DNA of 64,000 nt from NCBI GenBank assembly GCA_964525995.1, contig CAZGIM010000005.1:62001-126000 (forward strand), written 5' to 3'. Positions 1-8,872 of this stretch are shown here, piece by piece. The DNA comes from CAIVAT01 sp964525995. GTDB taxonomy: Bacteria > Bacteroidota > Bacteroidia > Bacteroidales > FEN-979. Below the pieces are notes generated by a model. That model did no database searches, was not told where the DNA came from, and worked only from the letters and a program-made list of their open reading frames with translations. The stretch's first letter is position 1; every line of letters starts with the position of its first letter. The position numbers and the translations under genes are program-made.

Positions 1-1502
1 CCGATCAGCACATCAATGTTATGCTTTTCCTTAAATTCCCTGATGTACTGCAACACATTGTTGGTAGTGATGTTGCTGGCGTAATTGGTCCCTTCGATCC
101 CCAGGCCGTTATACTTCTTTCCCTGGCGGGTGGTGGTGGGGTCGTAGCTGTGTTCCCGGAGGCCGTATACATCCACTCCAAATTTGGAAGTAAAGGTAAA
201 TCCATCAAGAAATTTATACTCGAGATAGGCATTTCCATTGGTACGGTTCGTATAGGCCATGTTGATCGAATTTTTCGCGATAGCCACCGGATTGGCATAA
301 AAAGCGCTTTCATCGTATTCGCCGTTGGCATCATAAACCGGGTAGATGGCCGGAATGGACATGGCATTGGGCAATGGACCGTTCAGGGTTCCATCGCCTT
401 CAATGCGGGCATTTTTTGCATAGATGATGCCGACACCACCGCCGATAGTCAGGTTGGGAAGGATCTTGTAATCGGCATTCAGTCTTCCGCTATATCGTTG
501 ATAAGAGGTTCCCAACACCACTCCAGACTGGTCGTAATAGTTTCCGGAGATGAACAGTCTGAATTTATCATTCCCGCTGCTGACTGAAAGTTCGGTATTG
601 GCGGTCGGAGCAGTGACCAGGATCTCGCTCATCCAGTCGGTATTGATCCCCTGTACACTGGTGCCTTTGTACTCGTTCCATTCGGTGGCATCCATCATCG
701 GTATAATACGCTCCTTCGGCAGTGTTTGCCATCCATAACTAAGGTTTAGAGACACATCAGTCTTGCCGCGACTACCTTTTTTGGTGGTGATCAGGATGAC
801 CCCGTTGGAGGCCCTGGCCCCATACATCGAAGTTGCCGACGCATCTTTCAGAATGGTCATCGATTCGATATCGTTGGGATTGATATCAGTCATTGCATTC
901 AGCTCCTGCCCGCTCATCCCGACCTGCGAATACTGGCCGGTAATGGTAGGTATTCCGTCGATCACGATCAACGGCTGATTACTTGCATTGATGGAGCTTC
1001 CTCCCCTGAGTTTGATCATGTTCTGACCTCCGGGCGTCCCCGATTGCGTATTGACAGTCAAGCCAGCGGTCTGTCCTAACAACACTCCATCGATGGTTCG
1101 TAGGGGAACGTTTTTGATCTCCTCTTCATTGACCAGTTCGATGGAGCCGGAAATGAGTTTTTTGCTCGTGGTGCTATAACCGACCACTACGAGTTCACCC
1201 AGTGCAATATCCTGGTCACTTAGCTTTACATTGATTACTTTGCGCCCCTCCAGCGGGATCTCCTGCGTTTGCATTCCTACAAAGGAATAGACCAGGATGC
1301 TCCCCACCGGCGCAGCGATGGTGTATTTTCCGTTCAGGTCGGAGGTAGTCCCGTGAGTGGTTCCCTTCACCAGGATGGTAACACCTGGGAGGGGTGAGTT
1401 GTCATCGGCAGAGACGATCGTCCCGGTAACATTGATGTCCTGTGCAGCAAGTCGCCCCAGGAACACCCCGAACAACAGCAACAATAGGTAGTGTTTTTTC
1501 AT
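1..1502 (-). CDS. susC: SusC/RagA-family TonB-linked outer membrane protein (partial, N-terminal half)
   Basis: The reverse strand is open from an ATG at 1502 to the window edge, about 500 residues of a family usually near 1000. The N-terminus is a signal peptide (MKKHYLLLLLFGVFLGRLAA). It is followed by a carboxypeptidase-regulatory-like domain (roughly residues 22-100, with the typical GKYTIAAPVGSILVYSFVGM strand pattern) and a TonB plug domain holding the SusC hallmarks LRGGSSINASNQPLIVIDG and YGARASNGVILITTKKG. Proteins of this family are 14-stranded or larger outer-membrane barrels that import oligosaccharides or peptides with a SusD lipoprotein lid. The SusD partner, if present, would lie downstream, outside the window. 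The substrate cannot be told from this fragment. Confidence 0.95.
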   Translation of the reverse strand, partial: MKKHYLLLLLFGVFLGRLAAQDINVTGTIVSADDNSPLPGVTILVKGTTHGTTSDLNGKYTIAAPVGSILVYSFVGMQTQEIPLEGRKVINVKLSDQDIALGELVVVGYSTTSKKLISGSIELVNEEEIKNVPLRTIDGVLLGQTAGLTVNTQSGTPGGQNMIKLRGGSSINASNQPLIVIDGIPTITGQYSQVGMSGQELNAMTDINPNDIESMTILKDASATSMYGARASNGVILITTKKGSRGKTDVSLNLSYGWQTLPKERIIPMMDATEWNEYKGTSVQGINTDWMSEILVTAPTANTELSVSSGNDKFRLFISGNYYDQSGVVLGTSYQRYSGRLNADYKILPNLTIGGGVGIIYAKNARIEGDGTLNGPLPNAMSIPAIYPVYDANGEYDESAFYANPVAIAKNSINMAYTNRTNGNAYLEYKFLDGFTFTSKFGVDVYGLREHSYDPTTTRQGKKYNGLGIEGTNYASNITTNNVLQYIREFKEKHNIDVLI

Positions 1503-1573
1503 ACGTTCAGGATTTAGTGAGAATATTAAGTCTGTTTTTACATTGGAGATTTCCAACAGAGGATTTCATGGTT

Positions 1574-2959
1574 TTATTCTATGGTTTCGGCCACTACCCT
1601 GACGGGGTCTATATCCATGGATATTCCTGTTACCATATACCCGGGAGATGCTCCTTCGATAGCTGAAGAATAACCCTGGAAAGACCCCGACTTCCGGAGG
1701 ATTAACCTAAATCCGGAATTTCCGGAGGTACGCGTAAGAGTGACTATGGAATCATTGCGCTTATTATCGGCCAGGTACCTGGTGTATAATTCACTGAATG
1801 ATTTGGCAGTGGGAGCGAGGATCCCCGCTTGATCAACGAACAGATCCTCAAACTGTTCCCTTCCAAGGATGGGACTTTTTCCGGGGGCAGGGATTGCGGT
1901 ACAGGTCTTAAAGTCGAAACCGTCACCCTCCTCCAGGTAGCTGATCTGAAGGTTCCGGATCGATGGATGTCCTTTGATGATTTTAATTTCGGCCCGGCCG
2001 GCATCGACGATGGTGACGCCTCTCGTTCCGGCAACCTTCATCCTGTTTTGTGCGGCATCAAAGATTATTGCCGTATTCTCATCGGTTCCGAAACCCATGA
2101 TCCTGCTTTCTTTTTTATCTGCATTCACCGCCTGATCAGCAAGAACAACCGAAAGCCTTCCAATCCTTGCCCGTTGGTTGAAGTGTTGATCGACCACCCC
2201 ATGCGGAAAAAAGCCAAGGCCCCTCGTAACAAAAACACCGCTGTCCTCGGGCAAATCCTCCCCGCTGATCCGGGTAATGACTCCACGGGTCAATGCTGCC
2301 ACGCTAGTACCGGCAGCGATCATCACCTCGCTCATGATGGCAGCTCCGGCACTGGTCCCGCCAATCACCCCACCTCGGTTATATACCTCCCATACCGCCT
2401 TCAGCACCAGAGTCTGGCTCCCGTCGGGATTATATAGCGTTCTGACCGTACGCAACTGATCGCCTCCGGTAAACCACACTCCTGAACACCGACCGACAAT
2501 TTCAGCGAGTTCAGCGTTGTTCCCGTTGTTCCTCCATTCCGACTCATTAATCCCTGCCGTACTGTCATCATCGATCATCGCAACAGGAATCAGGTGGATA
2601 TTGGTCGCATCAACGCCATACATCAACAACTCGCTCCTGAGCCAGGAATACGATTGCACCGGCGCTCCGCTTGCCGACGGGATCACAGCAAAAACGGCTT
2701 TTCCCGGACCGCCTGCACGATTTATCAGCTCCCTGAAAACGGATTTGTTGCTGGCCTCGAGCCCACCACCCACTATTACGAGGCTTCCTCCGGGCCCGGG
2801 TCGGGCTACAGTTATCGTTCCCGGAGTGGTGTCATTCTTTTCCGCCCCCCCTCCGACAAGCAGGAACCTACCTGCAGGTGAACCAGAGGCGCAGAAGGGT
2901 AAAAGAAAGAGTAGAAAGATAACGCTTTTCAGCGTCGATGAAGGTAGCGACAATTTCAT
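1574..2959 (-). CDS. cphB: Secreted cyanophycinase (peptidase family S51)
   Basis: A 461-residue protein with an N-terminal signal peptide (hydrophobic stretch about residues 10-25), so it acts outside the cytoplasm. The core shows the S51 signatures: VIVGGGLE near 62-70, GVWFTGGDQ near 160-168 and the nucleophile elbow GGTSAGAA with the catalytic Ser near 203. Cyanophycinases cut cyanophycin (multi-L-arginyl-poly-L-aspartate) into beta-Asp-Arg dipeptides. The length exceeds that of cytosolic CphB (about 270 aa), because of the signal peptide and a C-terminal extension of unknown role; it resembles extracellular CphE-type enzymes. The divergent neighbour is an isoaspartyl dipeptidase, the enzyme expected for the next step, which supports the call. 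No T9SS sorting domain is seen at the C-terminus. Confidence 0.88.
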   Translation of the reverse strand: MKLSLPSSTLKSVIFLLFLLPFCASGSPAGRFLLVGGGAEKNDTTPGTITVARPGPGGSLVIVGGGLEASNKSVFRELINRAGGPGKAVFAVIPSASGAPVQSYSWLRSELLMYGVDATNIHLIPVAMIDDDSTAGINESEWRNNGNNAELAEIVGRCSGVWFTGGDQLRTVRTLYNPDGSQTLVLKAVWEVYNRGGVIGGTSAGAAIMSEVMIAAGTSVAALTRGVITRISGEDLPEDSGVFVTRGLGFFPHGVVDQHFNQRARIGRLSVVLADQAVNADKKESRIMGFGTDENTAIIFDAAQNRMKVAGTRGVTIVDAGRAEIKIIKGHPSIRNLQISYLEEGDGFDFKTCTAIPAPGKSPILGREQFEDLFVDQAGILAPTAKSFSELYTRYLADNKRNDSIVTLTRTSGNSGFRLILRKSGSFQGYSSAIEGASPGYMVTGISMDIDPVRVVAETIE

Positions 2960-3178
2960 CCTGATAATTCCCCTTATCTGTGTACCGACAGAGACCCTGC
3001 GGTTTTATGGGTTAGTAATTTTCGATTTCAATAGTCACAGGGAATTCCTATAAATTAATATTCACGGTTTGTATGAACATTATGCTTATAGGTATTTCTT
3101 TTGCGAATATAAAAAATTTACCGAAGGCCTGAAAAGAAATTCCATTTTTCGCAAATTTGTTCAATAAAACCGAAAGAT

Positions 3179-4306
3179 ATGCTGACCCTTTTTAAAAATG
3201 CCCAAATCTACGCACCGGAACCACTTGGCAAGAAAGATGTCATGACCGGAGGAAAAACAATCCTTGCCGTGAGCGACCGGATCGATCCGCCCCGGGGAGT
3301 CGAATGCAAAATTGTCGAATGCGAAGGACTCTGGCTGGTTCCCGGCCTGATCGACAGTCACGTTCACATTACTGGTGGTGGTGGCGAAGGAGGACCGGCA
3401 AGCAGGATGCCTGAGCTGTTACCAGAAATGATGATCGAGGGCGGAGTTACCACGGTGATTGGCTGTCTGGGCACCGATGGCATTACCCGGACTGTCGAAA
3501 GTGTGCTCATGAAGGTAAAAACCTTACGAAGCCTTGGTTTCTCGGCCTGGATGTACACCGGCGCTTACCAGGTGCCAACCCCCACCATCACCGGCGACCT
3601 TGCCAGAGATATCACCCTGTTTGAAGAGATCATCGGAGTCGGCGAAGTAGCCATCTCTGACCACCGTTCATCGATTCCATCTTTCAACGAACTGGCCCGG
3701 ATTACGGCCCATGCGCGTGTGGCCGGGATGATCGGAGGGAAAGCCGGGATTGTCAATATGCACATGGGCGATGCAAAGGATCCGTTCAAACCGCTTCATG
3801 AGATTGTGGAAGGCACCATGATGGGCTATAAACAGTTCCTCCCCACCCATTGCAACCGGAATCCTTACATTTTCGAGGATGCAAAGGCGTACGGGAAGAA
3901 AGGGTATGTCGATATTACGACCAGCTCGTACCCTTACGATCCCGATTGCGAGATAAAACCCTCTAAAGCGCTGAAACAGCTGCTGGATGCCGGGGTTCCT
4001 GCCGGGCACATCACCTTCACCTCCGACGGATGCGGCTCCCTGCCCACCTTCGATAAGGAAGGTAGGCTCGTGCGGATCGACATGGGACTGCCATCCTCCA
4101 TCCTCCGTGAGATTAAAGAATCGGTGACCGACGAAAGCATCCCGCTGGAAACAGCCCTGATGGTCGCGACCTCAAACCCGGCCACCATCCTGAAACTGAA
4201 AGGAAAAGGGAACATTACAGCCGAGAACGATGCAGATATCCTGGTATTGGACCATGACTTTGGGATCAGGTACCTGATGGCGATGGGGAAAGGATTGATT
4301 GAATGA
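3179..4306 (+). CDS. iadA: Isoaspartyl dipeptidase (beta-aspartyl-peptidase)
   Basis: A 375-residue metal-dependent amidohydrolase (M38 type) without a signal peptide, so cytoplasmic. Metal-binding residues are visible: HVH at residues 61-63, His in NMHMGD, His in LPTHCNR and Asp in TSDGCGSLP, a phrase characteristic of isoaspartyl dipeptidases. The length fits the family (about 385). It hydrolyses beta-aspartyl dipeptides such as beta-Asp-Arg and removes isoaspartyl peptides formed by protein damage. It is divergent from the secreted cyanophycinase with 219 bp between the starts, so the pair probably shares a regulatory region and forms a cyanophycin-use module. That link is inference; the family assignment is firm. 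Confidence 0.92.
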   Translation: MLTLFKNAQIYAPEPLGKKDVMTGGKTILAVSDRIDPPRGVECKIVECEGLWLVPGLIDSHVHITGGGGEGGPASRMPELLPEMMIEGGVTTVIGCLGTDGITRTVESVLMKVKTLRSLGFSAWMYTGAYQVPTPTITGDLARDITLFEEIIGVGEVAISDHRSSIPSFNELARITAHARVAGMIGGKAGIVNMHMGDAKDPFKPLHEIVEGTMMGYKQFLPTHCNRNPYIFEDAKAYGKKGYVDITTSSYPYDPDCEIKPSKALKQLLDAGVPAGHITFTSDGCGSLPTFDKEGRLVRIDMGLPSSILREIKESVTDESIPLETALMVATSNPATILKLKGKGNITAENDADILVLDHDFGIRYLMAMGKGLIE

Positions 4307-4308
4307 TA

Positions 4309-4350
4309 ATGGACAATTGAAAATGGACAATTGAAAATGGACAATTGAAA
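4309..4350. repeat. Three tandem copies of a 14-bp unit
   Basis: ATGGACAATTGAAA occurs three times without a gap at 4309-4322, 4323-4336 and 4337-4350, starting three bases after the iadA stop codon, followed by a degenerate partial copy. Short A+T-rich tandem repeats behind genes are common in Bacteroidota intergenic DNA. No function is implied. Confidence 0.9.
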
Positions 4351-4600
4351 ATTGAAAACGGAACATAAAAATCTTCATAATCTGTTCGCTAATCGATGAT
4401 CCCTTCTATGTTGAAAAACAACTATTATCTCATTTTTTTCTTTTTATCTTGTTGAAATGTTGATAACTGATTGAAAGGCTGATGTTTTGGAGGTTATCAA
4501 TATTTCAATAAGAAATAATCCCTATTTTCTGTATTCTTCTATCAGCAGTCACCCGTTTATTATCTTTTAACAGAGCTGCAAGATCACGTTTAACAAAAAA

Positions 4601-4675
4601 TGAGAGAGCCGCAATCTAATCAAAGAAGGCAGTCATCCTGTTATGGAGCTGCAGGGATTGGTAGCGGTCTCTCTC
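4601..4675 (-). ncRNA. Candidate IS110 bridge RNA segment (structured 3' non-coding end)
   Basis: In the non-coding end downstream of the transposase, GAGAGAGCCGC (4601-4611) pairs with GCGGTCTCTCTC (4664-4675) with one bulged base. An inner stem pairs ATCCTG (4634-4639) with CAGGGAT around an 11-nt loop. The sense strand of the transposase would give one stem-loop of about 75 nt with internal loops. IS110-family recombinases use such RNAs to recognise donor and target DNA. Only the folding potential and position are seen here; target-binding and donor-binding loops were not assigned. Confidence 0.35.
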
Positions 4676-4724
4676 GAAAAATTAACATATAAATTTAGGG
4701 GTTATTTCTGAGTTTTATATCATT

Positions 4725-5789
4725 CTACTGCAAGATTGTTTCATTCCTTAAACAATAATAGATCTGATTGGCAAGTTTCCGTGCTGTTCGAATCAGGGCA
4801 ATATTCGGTTTCATTCGTTTTCGGTAATCTTTATACAGGTTAAGATAGAAAGAATCGGACCTGATCGCTGTCCAGGTCCCTTCCGTGATAAGATACCTTA
4901 AATGGGTATTGGCGCGCTTGGTTATTTTTCCTACATGCACTTTATCACCTGAGCCATGTACTCGCGGAACCAAACCTAAAAATGATCGGTAATTATCCGG
5001 ACTTTTGAACCGATGAATATCTCCGGTTTCCGTCAGAATAGTCATGGCTGTGATCACACCTATGCCGGGTATTTGAATCAATTTTGGATACACCTTATTG
5101 TATCTATCATGGTTGGCTAACAAGCGTATCTGTTTAGTCATGTTCAAAAGCTCTCCACGAATAAAGGTTAAATACCGAACTCTGCTTCTCATGGCCTCTG
5201 TCGCCGATGATTCATTCAATTGAATTTCACTTAACCATTTTATAAACCGTGCAGACCAGTGACTCCCTTTTTTGCTGAATATCTCAGGATATTTGATCCC
5301 ATTTATCTGCAAAGAAGCTTTAATCCGGTTTTTTATTCTGGTATAGTCCATTGATAATTTCTCTCTTGCTCTAAGCAATTGCCGATCCTCTTCAATACTT
5401 ATCGGTGGTACCCATATGGGTTTCGCCTCTTTGTTTCTCATCGACTTGGCAATCTTCCTGCTGTCACGCGGATCACTCTTGCGTTCCTTATCCTTTTGTG
5501 TGGTGGGTATATCGGCTGGATGGATAACCATACAGGAAACTCCCTTAGATTCAAATTCCCGCTGAATGGAATAACCAAAATACCCAGCTTCATATCCAAC
5601 CAAATAGGTACCCCCAGGATAATTTTTATGTAAATGTTTGATCAGGATATCAGGTTCCGGATCCTGTAAAAATGTCTTTAATACCAATTCATCGGTTTGA
5701 ATCGTCACCGTCCAGTTCTTTTTGTGAGTATCAATGCCACAATAAAAGTTTTGACCATTGAAATCAATTTGTTTACTTTGTGTCTGCAT
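4725..5789 (-). CDS. IS110-family transposase (DEDD recombinase)
   Basis: A 354-residue protein. The N-terminal RuvC-like DEDD domain begins with GIDTHKK (first Asp) and contains VGYEAGYFGY and KSDPRDSRKIAK for the later acidic residues. The C-terminal Tnp_IS110 domain has the usual helix-hairpin phrase IPGIGVITAMTILTETGD, then FLGLVPRVHGSGDKVHVGKI, which includes the Ser region used as nucleophile, and KRANTHLRYLI. The length is normal for the family and the frame is intact, so it may be active. The start codon lies inside a perfect inverted repeat (see 5786-5855). It sits between iadA and an M28 peptidase gene and does not interrupt any recognisable gene. Confidence 0.95.
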   Translation of the reverse strand: MQTQSKQIDFNGQNFYCGIDTHKKNWTVTIQTDELVLKTFLQDPEPDILIKHLHKNYPGGTYLVGYEAGYFGYSIQREFESKGVSCMVIHPADIPTTQKDKERKSDPRDSRKIAKSMRNKEAKPIWVPPISIEEDRQLLRAREKLSMDYTRIKNRIKASLQINGIKYPEIFSKKGSHWSARFIKWLSEIQLNESSATEAMRSRVRYLTFIRGELLNMTKQIRLLANHDRYNKVYPKLIQIPGIGVITAMTILTETGDIHRFKSPDNYRSFLGLVPRVHGSGDKVHVGKITKRANTHLRYLITEGTWTAIRSDSFYLNLYKDYRKRMKPNIALIRTARKLANQIYYCLRNETILQ

Positions 5790-5855
5790 AGGTCTTCGTT
5801 TTTAAGGTTAATTTTTTTGATTAATTAAACTTACTTATTTTTCGAAGACCTATGC
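5786..5855 (-). promoter_or_regulatory. Inverted repeat over the transposase start codon
   Basis: GCATAGGTCTTCG (5786-5798) and CGAAGACCTATGC (5843-5855) form a perfect 13-bp inverted repeat around a 44-bp A+T-rich spacer. The transposase ATG lies at the end of the left arm. A transcript entering from outside the element would fold and mask the start codon, whereas a transcript starting in the spacer would not. That protective logic is known for other insertion sequences; here it is an inference. Confidence 0.55.
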
Positions 5856-5897
5856 CTTTTCAAACATACGATCTAATCACTAATTTGAATTATAATC

Positions 5898-7496
5898 ATG
5901 CGATCACTCCAATTTTTGATACTGGTTGCCACGTTTCCCTGTCTCCTCCATGCCCAGTTTCCATCTACCCCTTCCAGGTCGGATTTTACGCCCATCCATT
6001 CATTTCTGTCATCCGACTTGATGGAAGGACGTGAAGCCGGCGAACGGGGATCTTTCCTTGCATCGGAATACCTCGCCTCAATGATGCAACTGAATGGTCT
6101 GAAACCGTTTGGCGACTGCCTGCCGGCAGAGAATAGCGTAAAGGATCAAAATTTGGCCCGTGACTGGTATCAGGCTTTTCGTCTCATCCGGTACGGGGTG
6201 GAAAACGCCACGATGACACTCGTCGATCATACAGTGAAAGGCGATTCAGTGATCGCCTGGACTTTGGGATCCGACTTCGGGATTGACCCGGTCATGGATG
6301 CGAAGGACACAGCGGCAGAACTGGTCTTTGCAGGCTACGGGACCAGCGTGAAAACAGCGGGTTACGACGACTACCAGGGGATTGATGCCCGCGGCAAGGT
6401 CGTTGTCATCCTGAGCGGTTATCCCGGACACAGTGATACGCTTTCGCCTGCATGGAAGAAACTGAAAAAGGATCAGGCCGTACCTGAAGTATCGTTAGAG
6501 GAAAAGTTGACGCTTGCGAAAGCCAACGGGGCGGTCGCAGTAATTGAGATCAACCTCCGCAGACCCTTCAATCCGATCATTTCCGGTGAGCGATATGCCG
6601 GTTCCCTATGGGCAAATGCGCCACCTGACGATACCATCCATCTGGTGTACAAAGACCCGGAATATTACCTGCCCGGAGGCACCGATCATCCATACATTCC
6701 CTGTATAAATCCAGACCAAGCCGTATCGGAGGCCTTGCTGAACCTGTTGCCATTCAAGATCGGCGATTTTGAAAAACGCAGCGGCGAACTAAAATCATCC
6801 GCTGTCACAATCCCTGGGAAAAAAGTAAAGTTATCCATCCGGGTGAAAAAGGATACGATCGCTGTCAGAAATGTCATAGGGATTATTCAGGGGCGCGATA
6901 CTTCCCGTTATATATTGGTAGGAGCACATTACGATCACCTGGGAAAACGGAACAAGCTGATCTACAACGGAGCTGATGACAATGCTTCAGGAATTGCCGG
7001 AATGCTGGCCTTGTCGGCAAAATGGGCCGGTGCTGAACAAACGCCGGCCTGCAATATCGTTTTTGCCGCCTGGACGGCCGAGGAAAAAGGGATACTTGGA
7101 AGTGAGTACTTTGCAACCCGTTCCTGGATTGCCGGGAAAAAGCTGTCGCTGGCGATCAACATGGACATGATTTCCCGTTGTGAAGATAGCCTTGGCAAAC
7201 AGAACGTCGTCAGCATCGGCACCCTGCCCATCAATGAGAATTTACGGGAAACAGCCAGGAAAAGCAATGCCAGACTTGAGCATCCGTTCGACCTTGATCT
7301 CTGGGATGTGACCGGCCATTGTGGCTCTGATTACTGCCACTTTGCCTCCCGCAACATCCCGGTGATGACGTTCTTCTCGGGTTTTCACGCCGATTACCAT
7401 TCCCCTGGGGATATCTACGGAAAGACTGACCCGGAGCGAATGGAGAAGATCCTGTTCATTGTTAATGAGTGCCTCGGGGAGGCAGTTGGAAGGTAA
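5898..7496 (+). CDS. Secreted M28-family zinc aminopeptidase with PA-type insert
   Basis: A 532-residue protein with a signal peptide (first 19 residues, ending LLHAQ). The region around residues 130-210 looks like a protease-associated insert. The C-terminal half carries the M28 metal site in order: GAHYDHLG (His about 344), ADDNASG (Asp about 361), TAEEKGILGSEY (Glu 395-396), NMDMI (Asp about 423) and a final His in DYHSPGD near 501. M28 enzymes remove N-terminal residues from peptides using two zinc ions. No T9SS domain is seen, so it is probably periplasmic. It lies directly beside the IS110 element, whose spacer may hold or disturb its promoter. Confidence 0.92.
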   Translation: MRSLQFLILVATFPCLLHAQFPSTPSRSDFTPIHSFLSSDLMEGREAGERGSFLASEYLASMMQLNGLKPFGDCLPAENSVKDQNLARDWYQAFRLIRYGVENATMTLVDHTVKGDSVIAWTLGSDFGIDPVMDAKDTAAELVFAGYGTSVKTAGYDDYQGIDARGKVVVILSGYPGHSDTLSPAWKKLKKDQAVPEVSLEEKLTLAKANGAVAVIEINLRRPFNPIISGERYAGSLWANAPPDDTIHLVYKDPEYYLPGGTDHPYIPCINPDQAVSEALLNLLPFKIGDFEKRSGELKSSAVTIPGKKVKLSIRVKKDTIAVRNVIGIIQGRDTSRYILVGAHYDHLGKRNKLIYNGADDNASGIAGMLALSAKWAGAEQTPACNIVFAAWTAEEKGILGSEYFATRSWIAGKKLSLAINMDMISRCEDSLGKQNVVSIGTLPINENLRETARKSNARLEHPFDLDLWDVTGHCGSDYCHFASRNIPVMTFFSGFHADYHSPGDIYGKTDPERMEKILFIVNECLGEAVGR

Positions 7497-7590
7497 ACAG
7501 AGAATTTAAAATTCAAATGTCAAGATTCAACATGAAGGATTATCGAATAGCGATTAGGAAATAATCACTTATTCAATATAATCTAAGAAT

Positions 7591-7612
7591 CCACCACCTT
7601 AGGTGATGGTGA
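7591..7612. terminator. Weak hairpin between convergent genes
   Basis: CACCACC-TTA-GGT plus GGTG forms an imperfect stem with a 3-nt bulge between the M28 gene and the convergent enolase-superfamily gene. The T-run is poor, so this is only a possible bidirectional terminator. Confidence 0.3.
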
Positions 7613-7622
7613 TGTTAAATTT

Positions 7623-8732
7623 TCAAATCTTAAATGCCACGCTCCTGACGGTTACGTTGTCGAGTTCGCGGTAATTGATCTCCACGCCGATCCCGGGTTT
7701 TGTTGGTACATCCATGGTGCCGTCGGGGTTGACTACGAATTCCGGCTCCACAATATCTGTTTTGTAATAGCGCTTGCTGGCTGAAATATCGCCGGGAAGG
7801 GTGAAATTGGGAAGCGATGCCAGCGCCACATTCCCGGCTCGGCCTATGCCTGATTCGAGCATCCCGCCGCACCATACCGGGACGTTCATACCTGCGCAAT
7901 AATCGTGAATGAGCTTCGATTCGGTGAATCCGCCCACTCTGCCTGGTTTGATATTGATTACGCGGCAGCTGTCGAGCTCGATGGCTGCCCGGGTGTCGTC
8001 GAGCGAATGAATACTTTCATCGAGGCAAATTGGAGTTTGAAGTTCGCGCTGAAGTTTTGAATGGTCGAAAATGTCTTCATACCCCAACGGCTGTTCAATC
8101 AAAAGCAATCTTTGATGATCCATTTTTTTAAAGATTCCGATATCGTTCAGGGTATAAGCCGAGTTTGCATCCACCTGGAGCCTGAGGTCGGGAAACTCTT
8201 TTCTCAGCGCTTCCACAAACTGAAGGTCAAGCCCAAGTGCAATCTTGATCTTGATCCGGCAATATCCCTCCGCAAGATAACCCTCCACTTTTTTAATCAG
8301 TGCCGGCACCGACTCCTGGATCCCGATACTCACCCCGACATCCACTTTTTTCCTGGTCCCGCCCATCATTTGCGATAAGGAGATGCCTTTGCTTTTGGCA
8401 AAGAGATCCCACAAGGCAGCCTCCAGTCCCGCTTTGGCCATCATATGGCCGCGGACCTTGGCGTAACCGGTAATGGCCTCACCGACACCCTGCAGGTCTT
8501 TTCCCAGAACTGACGGAATAAGGAAATCGCTCAGGATGTGCCAGGCCGTTGGCACCGTTTCATAGGAGTAGAACGGGGTTCCTTCGGCAACGCTTTCACC
8601 CCAGCCGGTAAGACCTTCGGCATCGACCCTCACGATGATATGCTCTTCGTCATATTCGGTGCCCATTGAGGTCACAAACGGGCTCACCAGGATCAATTTA
8701 ACGTGACGCAGTTCAATACGATCTATACGCAT
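7623..8732 (-). CDS. o-Succinylbenzoate synthase / N-succinylamino acid racemase family enzyme
   Basis: A 369-residue muconate-lactonising-type member of the enolase superfamily. Catalytic and metal residues are all present: K161-x-K163 in the KIKIK strand, D188 in VDANSAY, E213 in LIEQP, D238 in CLDES and K262 in INIKPGRVGG. The N-terminal phrase SPFVTSMGTEYDEEHIIVRV is typical of the OSBS/NSAR subgroup, in which the same fold makes o-succinylbenzoate for menaquinone or racemises N-acyl amino acids. No other menaquinone gene is near; the neighbours are peptidases. An amino acid or peptide-derived substrate is therefore as likely as MenC function. No signal peptide, so cytoplasmic. Confidence 0.85.
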   Translation of the reverse strand: MRIDRIELRHVKLILVSPFVTSMGTEYDEEHIIVRVDAEGLTGWGESVAEGTPFYSYETVPTAWHILSDFLIPSVLGKDLQGVGEAITGYAKVRGHMMAKAGLEAALWDLFAKSKGISLSQMMGGTRKKVDVGVSIGIQESVPALIKKVEGYLAEGYCRIKIKIALGLDLQFVEALRKEFPDLRLQVDANSAYTLNDIGIFKKMDHQRLLLIEQPLGYEDIFDHSKLQRELQTPICLDESIHSLDDTRAAIELDSCRVINIKPGRVGGFTESKLIHDYCAGMNVPVWCGGMLESGIGRAGNVALASLPNFTLPGDISASKRYYKTDIVEPEFVVNPDGTMDVPTKPGIGVEINYRELDNVTVRSVAFKI

Positions 8733-8738
8733 AGTTTA

Positions 8739-8797
8739 TTGATTGAATGATTGAATGATTGATTTATTGAATGAGTGAATGAGTGAATGAGTGAATT
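8739..8797. repeat. Degenerate 8-bp tandem repeats
   Basis: Just upstream of the preceding gene's start is a run of TGAATGAT-like units followed by three exact GAATGAGT units at 8769-8792. It is low-complexity A+T-rich DNA within the presumed promoter region of the enolase-superfamily gene. Slippage there could alter spacing, but nothing shows that it does. Confidence 0.8.
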
Positions 8798-8872
8798 TTT
8801 TTTATAATGGCTGATGGCTAATGCTTATTTTGAATTTTTCATTTTGAATTTTGCATTCTGCACTTTGAATTC

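Larger units (their letters stand above)
4372..5860 (-). mobile_element. IS110-family insertion sequence (ends approximate)
   Basis: The element is recognised by its transposase (4725-5789). The element ends cannot be fixed from sequence alone, because IS110 elements usually lack terminal inverted repeats and often make no target duplication. There is about 350 bp of non-coding DNA behind the transposase and at most about 100 bp in front of it before the next gene. That arrangement, with the long non-coding end 3' of the transposase, is the one described for the IS1111 group, where the guiding bridge RNA is encoded downstream of the transposase. The limits given are a best guess. Confidence 0.6.

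Noticed and set aside
4309..4350. Tandem 14-bp units considered as an insertion-sequence end or attachment site
   Set aside because: They follow the iadA stop without matching the other end of the IS110 element; a simple tandem repeat explains them.
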